From JAKLKS01 sp964370855 (GTDB lineage Bacteria; Planctomycetota; JAJSAM01; JAKLKS01), in NCBI GenBank assembly GCA_964370855.1, contig CAYJMF010000034.1:1-39461 (forward strand): a stretch of 39,461 bases of DNA, given 5' to 3'. Numbering within the stretch: position 1 is the first letter of the stretch; each line of letters starts with the position of its first letter. Below, piece by piece: positions 8,419 to 15,163 of this stretch. The translations under genes were made by a program, and so were the position numbers. A model generated the notes under the pieces. The model saw only the letters and a program-made list of their open reading frames with translations. It did not search any database and was not told the origin of the DNA.

Positions 8419-9483
8419 GTGAACAAGCAACTTGCAGTGAAGATAGAAGGCCAACTCGAGGCGGAAGCGCTCCGCATCCTCCGGGAGACCCCTGGCCTGG
8501 AGGTCGTCCTGGAGCACCGCAAGGAGCCCCACGAGGAGCGGCACGAGATCGATGCCGTGGCCAGGTTCGCAGGGGCGCAGGTGAGGATGATGGTCGAGTT
8601 CAAGAGGCACGTGAATGCGGCCACCGCCTGGACCCTGGTGCACATCAACAGGGGACGCCCGGACGCTCCGCTCCTTGTGATCGCCGGCGTAACCACGACG
8701 GAGGCGAGGAAGATACTGAGTGACCACGGCGTTTCTCTCATTGACGGCGTCGGGAATGCCCGCGTCGAGATACCAGGCCTGCTCATCCACAGAGACGCAC
8801 CCGATCGTGAGGGGCGCAGGGTGCGCATCCAGTACAAGACTCGGCTCCGCGGAAAGGCGGGCGTCGCCGCTCAAGCACTGCTCCTGGCCCCCCAGCGTGC
8901 GTGGAAAGTCCACGACCTCGCGCGAACGGCCGGCATCTCCCCCGGTTTCGCGCACAGGTTGCTCGTTCGACTTGAGCACGAGAAGGTCGTCGATGCCGAC
9001 GGTCAAGGTCCGAGCCGTGTACGCCGTGTTGCCAATCCGACGGCGCTGTTGGACCTCTGGGCCGAAGAGAACCTCGATCATCCACGTCGACTCAACGCGT
9101 ACCTGCTGGCGCAGACCCCAAGGAAGCTCATCGAATTGCTGGCTGGCCGGCTGGAGAGTGCCGGGATTGGCTACGCCATGACGGGGGCGGCGGCGGCGAA
9201 CCTCCTCGCTCCCTTCGTTACCGCAATCCCCGTGGTCGATGTCTGGGTGACCGACTTGGCGGCACCCGAGGATCTCCTCAAGGCAACAGGAGCCGAGAGC
9301 GTGCCGAACGGGCACAACGTTTCGTTCCTGCAAGTCAAGGCGGACACCGCCCTGGCCTTCAAGGAGAAGACTGGGGGAGTCTGGATTGCGAACCGCATTC
9401 GCTTGTACGCTGATCTCAGGCGTGATCCACGGCGAGGGCGAGACCAGGCAGATCACTTTCGTCGAGGGATCATTGGACTGTGA
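8419..9483 (+). CDS. abiEi: AbiEi-type antitoxin/regulator with N-terminal nuclease-like domain
   Basis: This 354-residue protein is the upstream partner of a nucleotidyltransferase toxin in a type IV toxin-antitoxin pair. Residues 8-120 contain Asp45 in HEIDAV and Glu60-x-Lys62 in VEFK, the spacing of a PD-(D/E)XK nuclease core. They also contain the 'SLIDGVGNARV' segment seen in restriction-endonuclease-like helix-turn-helix proteins. A winged helix follows (about 155-205, HDLARTAGISPGFAHRLL). The AbiEi-like C-terminal domain spans about 240-345, starting near YAMTGAAAANLL. AbiEi proteins usually repress their own promoter and counteract the toxin without direct binding. The start is GTG, almost at the transcription start, with no Shine-Dalgarno. 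It overlaps the next gene by 4 bases (GTGA). Whether the nuclease-like domain is active is unknown. Confidence 0.75.
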   Translation: MNKQLAVKIEGQLEAEALRILRETPGLEVVLEHRKEPHEERHEIDAVARFAGAQVRMMVEFKRHVNAATAWTLVHINRGRPDAPLLVIAGVTTTEARKILSDHGVSLIDGVGNARVEIPGLLIHRDAPDREGRRVRIQYKTRLRGKAGVAAQALLLAPQRAWKVHDLARTAGISPGFAHRLLVRLEHEKVVDADGQGPSRVRRVANPTALLDLWAEENLDHPRRLNAYLLAQTPRKLIELLAGRLESAGIGYAMTGAAAANLLAPFVTAIPVVDVWVTDLAAPEDLLKATGAESVPNGHNVSFLQVKADTALAFKEKTGGVWIANRIRLYADLRRDPRRGRDQADHFRRGIIGL

Positions 9484-10346
9484 GCGACCGCAAACACTAC
9501 AGCGAGTACGACGAGCAGGCCACTGCGAGATGCGAGCGCGTGCTGCTGACACTTCTCGGGGACTTTGGCCCGTGGAGGGAGCGCATCTTCCTCGCAGGCG
9601 GACTTGCTCCGAGGTACCTCACCGGACAGCTGCCGGAGGGAGCCCGAGAGCACGTTGGGACATTGGATGTCGATCTCGTCATTGGAGTGGCCTTGGGGGA
9701 CGACGCTCCAGAGACTTATCGAACTCTTCAGAACAACCTCGACAAGGCGAACTTCAAGCAGGGCGAGCCGAGCTTCCGGTGGTTGCGCGAGGTGGACGGA
9801 GTGACCGTCTTGGTCGAGTTCCTCTGCGAAACCGACAGGGTAGAGCCCGGCGCCATTTTCAAGCCCAAGGGCGAGTCGGCGGGCTCCAGGTTCAGCGCGT
9901 TCAATGTACGAGGCGCCAACCTGCTGAAGGACGACTTTGTCGAAGTCCGGATTGAAGGGGAGCGATTGGATGGTGGCGGCAAGTCGAGCGTGATGGCACG
10001 CGTAGCGAACGTCCTCCCCTACACAGTTCTCAAGATCTCCTCGTTTCAGGACCGGCATGACAACAAGGATGCCTACGATCTGGTATTCACGCTCCTGAAC
10101 CGCGAGGGTGACCCGTGGAAGACAGGCACCGCAGCAGCCATGAGTCCAATCGCGGCCAGGGGTGAGGTGCTCAAGGCGATGGAACTACTCGGAGAGCGAT
10201 TTGCGGATGAAGGGCAGGACGGTTCCTGTGCCTATTCGGCATTCCTCAAGGAAACCGATGACCCTGAGGAGGAGGCGCGACTGAAGAGGGAGGCGGTCGC
10301 AACTGTCCGCGCATTCATCCGTGGGTTCCGTGGGGAGAAGAGGTGA
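9480..10346 (+). CDS. abiEii: AbiEii-like nucleotidyltransferase toxin
   Basis: This 288-residue protein is of the AbiEii/AbiGii nucleotidyltransferase family. The catalytic signature is visible: FLAGG (Gly40-Gly41), then TLDVDL with Asp63 and Asp65. Further on, 'VLKISSFQDR' and 'KDAYDL' (about residues 182-202) match the conserved Lys and KDxYD of the family. Such enzymes transfer nucleotides to RNA targets (for example tRNA) and halt growth during phage infection. The GTG start overlaps the antitoxin stop, the classic coupled order antitoxin-toxin. It ends 80 bases before the convergent permease gene. Codon use is markedly less GC-biased than in the arsenic island, suggesting acquisition by transfer. 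Confidence 0.8.
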   Translation: MSDRKHYSEYDEQATARCERVLLTLLGDFGPWRERIFLAGGLAPRYLTGQLPEGAREHVGTLDVDLVIGVALGDDAPETYRTLQNNLDKANFKQGEPSFRWLREVDGVTVLVEFLCETDRVEPGAIFKPKGESAGSRFSAFNVRGANLLKDDFVEVRIEGERLDGGGKSSVMARVANVLPYTVLKISSFQDRHDNKDAYDLVFTLLNREGDPWKTGTAAAMSPIAARGEVLKAMELLGERFADEGQDGSCAYSAFLKETDDPEEEARLKREAVATVRAFIRGFRGEKR

Positions 10347-10425
10347 CCACTGCGAGACTGCGTCGGAACTCACCATCAGGGGTGCCTGCGCTCCCGTCCC
10401 GGGATTATGGCGGTGCCTCCCCTGC

Positions 10426-11595
10426 TCAGGCGATGAAGGCGCCGTACACCCATCCCGCCAGCGTCGAGAAGACGAGGACGAGGCCGGCGTAGGCGAGGGT
10501 CTTCCGGGTGCCCAGCACGCCGCGGATCACGAGCAGGCTCGGGAGCGAGACGGCCGGCCCCGAGAGGAGCAGCGCCAGCGCCGGCCCCTGTCCCATGCCG
10601 GAGCCGATGAGTCCCTGGAGGATGGGGACCTCGGTGAGCGTGGCGAAGTACATGAGGACCCCGAAGAGCGAGGCGAAGAAGTTGGCGGTCAGCGAGTTCC
10701 CGCCGACGAGGTCCTGGACCCAGCGGCTCGGGATGAGACCGGCGTCGGAGCCGGGCCGGCCCAGCATCATCCCGGACACGAGGACCCCGGCGAAGAGCAG
10801 GGGCAGCATGAGCTTCGCGTAGGTCCATGTCTCCCCGACCCACGACTTCCGCTCCTCCCCGCCGTACCACCTCCAGGCCAGGAAGAGCGTCGCCAGGAGG
10901 AAGGCGCCGGCCAGCCACCACTTGACGGTCCACACCGCGTGGAAGAACCCCGCCGGCTCCGCGGGCCTGGCCCAGTTGGCGAAGATCAGCAGTCCGACCA
11001 TCGACCCGATGAACGCCGCGGACCGCCCCACCCCGCTCTCTCCTGTGGAAGCGAAGGGATCGGGACCGTTCTCCAGGCGCGCCTCGTCCTCCCTGCGGAA
11101 GAGGGCGCCCATGGTGGTGCCGATGACGAGGGCGAAGAGGACGGCCCCCACGGCCCGGGCGAGGCCGATCTCCCACCCCAGGACCCGCGCCGTCAGGACG
11201 ATGGCGAGCACGTTGATGGCCGGTCCCGAGTAGAGGAACGAGGTCGCCGGGCCGAGGCCGGCGCCCCGCTTGTAGATCCCCGCGAACAGCGGCAGCACGG
11301 TGCAGGAGCAGACGGCCAGGATCCCTCCCGAGACCGAGGCCACGCCGTAGGCCACGACCCGGTTGGCCTTCGCCCCGAGGTACTGCATCACCGCGCCCTG
11401 GGAGAGGAAGACCACGATCCCCCCCGCGATGAAGAGCGCGGGCACCAGGCAGAGGATCACGTGCTCCCGCGCGTAGTCCCCGAGGAGCTGGAACCCCTCG
11501 ATGATGGCCCCCTGCACGCGGGGATGGCCGAAGGGGATCGCCCAGCAGGCGAGGAAGACGCCGACGAGGAGCAGGAACTTGGAGCGCTCGGACAT
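10426..11595 (-). CDS. arsP: ArsP/YraQ-type permease (UPF0718)
   Basis: This 389-residue membrane protein has about ten hydrophobic segments and a central loop (about 175-205). The family signature is clear: 'ILAVCSCTVLPLFAGIY' (Cys96, Cys98), then 'KRGAGLGPATSFLYSGPAIN', and the mirrored second half 'LMYFATLTEVPILQGLI' with 'LLLSGPAVSLPSLLVI'. ArsP members export trivalent methylarsenicals; other members of the family have unknown substrates. Three bases separate it from ccdA, and it is the last gene of the arsR1-thioredoxin-ccdA unit. With arsM in the same island, methylarsenite efflux is a sensible guess, but family membership alone does not prove it. Confidence 0.8.
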   Translation of the reverse strand: MSERSKFLLLVGVFLACWAIPFGHPRVQGAIIEGFQLLGDYAREHVILCLVPALFIAGGIVVFLSQGAVMQYLGAKANRVVAYGVASVSGGILAVCSCTVLPLFAGIYKRGAGLGPATSFLYSGPAINVLAIVLTARVLGWEIGLARAVGAVLFALVIGTTMGALFRREDEARLENGPDPFASTGESGVGRSAAFIGSMVGLLIFANWARPAEPAGFFHAVWTVKWWLAGAFLLATLFLAWRWYGGEERKSWVGETWTYAKLMLPLLFAGVLVSGMMLGRPGSDAGLIPSRWVQDLVGGNSLTANFFASLFGVLMYFATLTEVPILQGLIGSGMGQGPALALLLSGPAVSLPSLLVIRGVLGTRKTLAYAGLVLVFSTLAGWVYGAFIA

Positions 11596-11598
11596 GGT

Positions 11599-12324
11599 TC
11601 AGGACCTCGAGAGGAAGATGTAGACGCCGACGGCGGCGATGAGGACCCCGGCCCCCTGCCGGAGGCGGTGGCCGGCCGCCGCGAGGCGGGGGGACTCCAT
11701 GAGGGTGCGCGCCGCCCCGGCCGACGCCCCTACCGCGAAGAGCAGCAGGCTGTGCCCCAGCGCGTAGACGAACAGCAGGAATGCCCCCCAGGCGAGGCTC
11801 GCCCCCGAGGAGGCGACGTAGGCCATCACCACGACGAGGATGGGCGTCGCGCAGGGGGTCGAGACGACGCCGAAGAGGGCGCCGAGCGCGGCGGCACCGG
11901 GCATCCCCTTCCACCGCGGCTTCACGGTCCAGTTCGGGAGCGGGACCTCCAGGAGACCGGTCAGGTGGGCGCCCATGACCAGGCAGACGACGAGCACCGT
12001 GTAGTCCCAGAACCTCCCCACGTCCCCGAGGAGGCGCCCGGTGAGCGCGGCGGCGATGCCCAGCGCGGCGAAGGAGATGGAGAGTCCCGCCACGAAGGAG
12101 AGCGTCAGCGCGATGCCGCGGCCCGCCGACTTCACGTCCTTCCGCCCGCCCACGAAGGCGACCACGAGGGGCAGGGTCGCGAGCACGCAGGGGTTGAGGG
12201 CCGTCAGCACCCCGCCGAGGAACACCGCCCCCGGCGCGAGCCACGGGGATTCGGAGAGCAGCCGACGGGCCGTCTCCGCCAGCCCCTCCTCCGAGGCGAG
12301 GGCGAGGAGGGTCAGCGGGTCCAT
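11599..12324 (-). CDS. ccdA: CcdA/DsbD-type thiol-disulfide membrane transporter
   Basis: This 241-residue protein has six or so transmembrane segments and the two cysteine motifs of the family: 'LNPCVLATLPL' (Cys46) and 'VSTPCATPIL' (Cys158). CcdA carries electrons from cytoplasmic thioredoxin across the membrane to extracytoplasmic thioredoxin-like partners. The start ATG lies inside the end of the upstream thioredoxin gene (13-base overlap), so the two are translationally coupled and probably functionally paired. About 30 residues precede the first transmembrane helix. Confidence 0.9.
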   Translation of the reverse strand: MDPLTLLALASEEGLAETARRLLSESPWLAPGAVFLGGVLTALNPCVLATLPLVVAFVGGRKDVKSAGRGIALTLSFVAGLSISFAALGIAAALTGRLLGDVGRFWDYTVLVVCLVMGAHLTGLLEVPLPNWTVKPRWKGMPGAAALGALFGVVSTPCATPILVVVMAYVASSGASLAWGAFLLFVYALGHSLLLFAVGASAGAARTLMESPRLAAAGHRLRQGAGVLIAAVGVYIFLSRS

Positions 12325-12752
12325 CCCCGCCTCGCGAGCTCCGCCTCCAGCGCCTCGAGGGAGAGGAACCCCTCGTGGCGGAACCGCTCCTTCCCCTCGG
12401 CGTCGAGGAGGACCTGCGTCGGGATGAGGTTCACCCGGTGGGTCCTCGCCAGCGCATCCCCCTCCGGGTCGCGGATGTCCACGATGCGGACGACGACCTT
12501 CCCCTCCTGCCTGCGGGCCAGTTCCTCCAGAACCGGCTTCATCTCCTTGCAGGAGGCTCAGGTGTCCCGGCCGAAATCGAGGAGCTGCGGAAGCGCCGCG
12601 GGCGCGGGAGCGGGGGCCGTCGCGGCGGGCGCCGGGACCGCCGGCCCCGGGGCCGCGGGGGGTTCCTCCCCCCCTCTCGAGCCCCGGTAGAGGGCGAGCC
12701 CCGCGACGACGAGCAGGATCCCGGCCAGCGTGACGGCGGTGCGGGCCGTCAC
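12312..12752 (-). CDS. Membrane-anchored thioredoxin-like selenoprotein (UGA as Sec65)
   Basis: Read through one in-frame TGA (12560-12558), this frame gives 146 residues: a GTG start overlapping the upstream stop (GTGA), one hydrophobic anchor (about 5-22), a Pro/Ala-rich linker (30-55) and a thioredoxin domain (56-146). The TGA sits exactly where the first redox cysteine belongs: LLDFGRDT-U-ASC-KEMKP, giving U65-x-x-C68. Downstream the fold continues normally (VVVRIVDIRD, VNLIPTQVLLD with the cis-Pro, then a final helix). A hand-drawn hairpin follows the codon: CCTCC (12556-12552) with GGAGG (12528-12524), plus an upper GAA-GCCGG-TTC whose loop begins with G. It is imperfect as a bacterial SECIS. 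Ordinary stops elsewhere are often TGA, so the codon is not reassigned genome-wide. The alternatives are a nonsense mutation or a sequencing error. It probably exchanges electrons with CcdA. Confidence 0.8.
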
Positions 12753-13006
12753 TTCCCCGCCTCCGGGTGGCGCTTCAGCCACGCGTCCAGGTCCGCCTCC
12801 CGGAGCACGCGGCCCTCGGCCACCCTCTCGTCGTCGATGACGACCGTCGGCGTCCGGAGGATCCCCCGGGACGTCATGGAGTTCACGTCCTTGAACTTGA
12901 CGACCTCGCCCTGGAGCTTCCGGTCCGCGAGGAACTTCGCAGCGACCTTCGCCGACTCCTCGCACTTGTGGCAGCCGGGGCCGAACACCTCGATGTAGAC
13001 CTTCAC
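12749..13006 (-). CDS. Small CxxC thioredoxin-like protein (redox-active disulfide protein family)
   Basis: This 85-residue protein has a single thioredoxin fold of the 'thioredoxin_3' small type. The redox motif GCHKC (Cys12, Cys15) is followed by a helix. The cis-Pro region is 'LRTPTVVIDD' (about 52-60) and a C-terminal helix closes the domain. It has no signal peptide, so it is cytoplasmic. The GTG at 13006 is chosen because AGGAGGT lies 4-5 nt before it. The stop overlaps the GTG start of the selenothioredoxin gene. The same order (arsR, mini-thioredoxin, thioredoxin, ccdA, permease) recurs in many bacteria and archaea, which supports a shared redox role. Confidence 0.9.
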   Translation of the reverse strand: MKVYIEVFGPGCHKCEESAKVAAKFLADRKLQGEVVKFKDVNSMTSRGILRTPTVVIDDERVAEGRVLREADLDAWLKRHPEAGK

Positions 13007-13052
13007 GGGAACCTCCTCTCCGCCTGCCTGCGTCTTCCTGTCCGAAGGACGG

Positions 13053-13430
13053 TCATCCGCTTCCATGGGCCGGGACCGGGGGCCGCCGGGGGGCCCCGCG
13101 GGGCGACTTCCAGGAGCGCCGCCGGAGCCTCCCGAGGGCCGGGTCCGCGGCCAGCGCACCCTCCAGACCGGCGAGGAACCCGCGGGCGGCCCGCCGCTCC
13201 GGCCCCTCGCCCAGCCGGTAGCGGACCCATCTCCCCTCCCGGCGGTCCTCGACCAGTCCCGCCGCCCGCAGGATGCCCAGGTGGCGGGAGACGGAGGGCT
13301 GGCCCGTCCCGAGGAGGTCCGTGAGCTCGCAGACGCAGAGCGGCCGGATCGCGAGCGCGGCGAGGATCCGGAGCCTCGTCCTGTCGGACAGGGCCTTCCC
13401 GGTGCGGGCCACGGCGTCGAGGCTCTCCAT
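13053..13430 (-). CDS. arsR: ArsR-family repressor (ArsR1)
   Basis: This 125-residue winged helix-turn-helix repressor has 'LCVCELTDLL' with the paired cysteines of As(III)-sensing ArsR proteins in the DNA-binding region. The recognition helix is 'GQPSVSRHLGILRAAGLV' and the wing 'RREGRWVRYRL'. ATG 13430 is chosen because the homologous region starts at MESLDAVARTGKALSD. It lies 6 nt after a perfect TATAAT, so the transcript would be leaderless. The gene heads the unit mini-thioredoxin, selenothioredoxin, ccdA, permease (46-nt gap to the next gene) and probably represses it. The C-terminal 30 residues are Arg/Pro-rich, with no extra metal motif. Confidence 0.9.
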   Translation of the reverse strand: MESLDAVARTGKALSDRTRLRILAALAIRPLCVCELTDLLGTGQPSVSRHLGILRAAGLVEDRREGRWVRYRLGEGPERRAARGFLAGLEGALAADPALGRLRRRSWKSPRGAPRRPPVPAHGSG

Positions 13431-13436
13431 GACCTT

Positions 13437-13465
13437 ATTATACGGATATACGTATATCGTCCTCC
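13437..13465 (-). promoter_or_regulatory. arsR1 promoter with perfect 14-bp palindromic operator
   Basis: On the minus strand a consensus -10 TATAAT (13442-13437) lies just upstream of the ATG at 13430. The perfect palindrome GATATACGTATATC (13445-13458) fills the spacer between this -10 and the expected -35 position (13460-13465, GGAGGA, a poor match). A repressor bound there would block polymerase. It is one of the few AT-rich stretches in the window. ArsR1 binding here is inference from position. Confidence 0.7.
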
Positions 13466-13553
13466 GCGCATCCTCCGGACGGTCACACCCCGGCCGGAAT
13501 GGCGGACGCACGCGGGCGGCGGGAGGGAACGGGGTGGACGGGGCGGACGGACG

Positions 13554-13901
13554 CTACAGCCCCCGGTCCGCCCAGATTCCGTCCCCGCCGGCGGGCGCGC
13601 CGTGGCCCCCGCCGCCGTGGACCGTCCCGGCGTCCCATCCTCCCTCGCCGTCCCCGGCGAGGGGGGTCCCGGCGGCCTTCGCGGCATGGGCAGCCTCGAG
13701 CCGGGGAAGCGAGGTCCAGCCATGTACCCTGGCCATCCCCATGAGGAGATCCCCCGGGTGGCCGCCGTCGCGGGTGGCGAGATGCTGTCCCGTCGCCAGG
13801 GGCATCCAGGGCCCGACGACGAGGATCTCCGTCTTCTGCTGGAACCGGATCATCGCCGTCGGCATCCGCGGGCCGTGTTCGCCGTCTTCGATCGCTCCCA
13901 T
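13554..13901 (-). CDS. Small hypothetical protein
   Basis: This is a 115-residue reading frame whose third codon positions are strongly G/C, as in real genes here. GGAGGAA lies 4 nt before the ATG at 13901; another ATG lies four codons upstream (13913) with a weaker site. Residues 1-60 are mixed with a hydrophobic patch (TEILVVGPWMPLATG). The C-terminus is Gly/His-rich. I recognise no domain. It lies inside the arsenic island between a GC hairpin and the arsR1 promoter. A role in metal handling is possible from context only. Confidence 0.45.
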   Translation of the reverse strand: MGAIEDGEHGPRMPTAMIRFQQKTEILVVGPWMPLATGQHLATRDGGHPGDLLMGMARVHGWTSLPRLEAAHAAKAAGTPLAGDGEGGWDAGTVHGGGGHGAPAGGDGIWADRGL

Positions 13902-13937
13902 GCGTTCCTCCATTCCTGTTCTCGCCGGCGGGTGGAC

Positions 13938-13964
13938 GGGGGGGGCGCGCGCCGCGCCCCCCCC
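13938..13964 (-). terminator. 12-bp GC hairpin between the TerB-like and small unknown genes
   Basis: The perfect arms 13938-13949 and 13953-13964 (eight G then CGCG, and the complement) enclose a 3-nt loop. It lies just after the stop of the TerB-like gene on the minus strand. There is no T tract, so it may be a U-less terminator or an RNA-stabilising hairpin rather than a classical intrinsic terminator. Confidence 0.5.
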
Positions 13965-13970
13965 CTGCGC

Positions 13971-14546
13971 CTAGCGGGGCTCTGCGGCCTGCTTCTCGAC
14001 CTCGGGCAGCCTCATGCGGCCGGCGGCGCAGTCGGCGGAGAGCCGGCGGATCGCCGCTTCGCGGGTCGCGCGCCGGGATTGGACCGCGTCCCCTTGCTTC
14101 TCCCGGTTCGCCCGCCTCTTCACCTCCGCTTCGCGGACCATCGGGTCCACGGAGGGCGCGACGGGACGGGAACACGCCGTGTCCCCCGCCTCCCGGAGGA
14201 CCCGGCCGACGGGTCCCTGCCTCTCCTTCGGCACGGACCAGGCCAGCGCCATGCGATCGAGGATGGCCTGCTCCTCGGGAAGGCAGGTGCTGCCGGAGTA
14301 GGCCATGGCGAAGCACGCGCTGAACGCGACGTCGCGCCCCTCCCGGGACTTCACGTCGTTGAGGAGCTCGTCGAGGTCGAAGGTCCCGTCGAGCAGTCCC
14401 TTCGCGGTGACCTCCCCCGGGAGTTTCGCGCCCTCGAGCGCCTCGGTGAACACCGCGTGCTCCTCGACCGAGAGCGCCCGGTCGGCCCTCGAGAGGACGA
14501 CGAGGAGCTTGAGACCCGCGAGCGCTTCCGCATCGGAAACCGGCAT
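13971..14546 (-). CDS. TerB-like protein
   Basis: This 191-residue protein has an N-terminal half (about 5-110) that resembles the TerB/DjlA helical metal-binding domain: 'ALAGLKLLVVLSRADRALSVEEHAVF', then acidic turns (DGTFDLDELL) and 'CLPEEQAILDRMALAW'. TerB domains coordinate metal through acidic residues and act in tellurite and stress resistance. The C-terminal 80 residues are charged and helical, with no known domain. The ATG at 14546 has GGAGG at 7 nt. It sits in the same direction as the arsenic genes, bounded by strong hairpins on both sides, so it may be transcribed separately. The family call is by eye. Confidence 0.65.
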   Translation of the reverse strand: MPVSDAEALAGLKLLVVLSRADRALSVEEHAVFTEALEGAKLPGEVTAKGLLDGTFDLDELLNDVKSREGRDVAFSACFAMAYSGSTCLPEEQAILDRMALAWSVPKERQGPVGRVLREAGDTACSRPVAPSVDPMVREAEVKRRANREKQGDAVQSRRATREAAIRRLSADCAAGRMRLPEVEKQAAEPR

Positions 14547-14613
14547 GGGCGAGCCTCCACCGGGGGACGGGCGACGGGGGCAGGCTACGGCGGGCGCCGC
14601 TCCCCCCGCGATG

Positions 14614-14649
14614 GGGTGATTCCCTACCGGGCCGGGATCACCCGGCCCG
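14614..14649 (-). terminator. Two mutually exclusive hairpins after arsR2
   Basis: Hairpin A has 9-bp arms CGGGCCGGG (14628-14636) and CCCGGCCCG (14641-14649) with loop ATCA. Hairpin B pairs GGGTGAT (14614-14620) with ATCACCC (14637-14643) and cannot coexist with A. It lies 24 bases after the arsR2 stop on the minus strand. There is no T tract. A simple terminator is likeliest; an attenuator is possible. Confidence 0.45.
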
Positions 14650-14672
14650 CGCGCCCCGGCGGGGCCTGGAGG

Positions 14673-15017
14673 CTAGAGGCGCCTCCGGTCCACGCCCTTC
14701 GCGCGCCGACGGAACGCGAGCAGGTCCGCGTCGGCCGCCCCGGTCCTGGAGAGCCAGCGGAGGACGGCGCCGGAGACGGAGCCGCGGGGACCGGGCCGGA
14801 GCCTGTAGTTGACCCACTGCCCGTCCCTCACGTCCTCCACGAGCCCGGCGGCCCGGAGGACCCCCAGGTGCCGCGAGACGGCGGGCTGCCCGACCCCGAC
14901 CAGGGAGGTGAGCTCGCAGACGCAGAGGTCCTTCACCGCCAGCGCCGTCAGGATCCGCACCCGGGTGCGGTCCGAGAGGGCCTTCCCGACCCGGACGGTG
15001 TCCTCGAGCTCCTTCAT
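14673..15017 (-). CDS. arsR: ArsR-family repressor (ArsR2)
   Basis: This 114-residue winged helix repressor is close in sequence to ArsR1, with 'KALSDRTRVRILTALAV', the cysteine pair in 'DLCVCELTSLV', recognition helix 'GQPAVSRHLGVLRAAGLV' and wing 'VRDGQWVNYRL'. ATG 15017 is chosen because homology begins at MKELEDTVRVG and because it overlaps the upstream stop (ATGA). An ATG six codons earlier (15035) has no ribosome site. As the last gene of the arsM-acr3-arsC run it is likely co-transcribed. The C-terminal tail is basic. Confidence 0.9.
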   Translation of the reverse strand: MKELEDTVRVGKALSDRTRVRILTALAVKDLCVCELTSLVGVGQPAVSRHLGVLRAAGLVEDVRDGQWVNYRLRPGPRGSVSGAVLRWLSRTGAADADLLAFRRRAKGVDRRRL

Positions 15018-15163
15018 GCCGGGAGTCTCCCACATGCATGCGGAACCGCCGCTCTCCGTTCCGGGGGGGGCTCCCTGCCTCCGTCCCGGGCCGCGGCCGG
15101 GAGGCGGGCGAAGGCGGCCGCCATCGGGGAGCGTCCGGCGTCGCGGATGCGGACGAACATCAC
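15014..15163 (-). pseudogene. Remnant of an arsC/low-molecular-weight phosphatase-fold gene
   Basis: This 49-codon frame begins VMFVRIRDAGRSPMAAAFA. It is the N-terminal strand and P-loop of an ArsC-type protein, whose normal form is close to 'FVCxxNAGRS'. The catalytic Cys is Arg (CGC, one transition from TGC), the Asn is Asp, and the frame ends after about 25 recognisable residues. It overlaps its neighbours at both ends: GTGA with the arsC stop at 15163-15160, and ATGA with the arsR2 start at 15017-15014. Loss of the nucleophile and of most of the domain makes arsenate reduction impossible. It may persist because it couples translation of arsC to arsR2. Confidence 0.6.

Noticed and set aside
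10347..10425. A tRNA-derived attachment site at the right edge of the low-bias segment
   Set aside because: No copy of the tRNA-Gly 3' end is found there, and no integrase gene is present.
12540..12570. Reading the TGA in the thioredoxin gene as Trp or Gly (alternative genetic code)
   Set aside because: TGA is used as an ordinary stop in several tight overlaps in the window, so a genome-wide reassignment does not fit.
15033..15040. CATGCATG palindrome upstream of arsR2 as an operator
   Set aside because: Only 8 bp, inside the coding overlap of the arsC remnant, with no promoter boxes around it.
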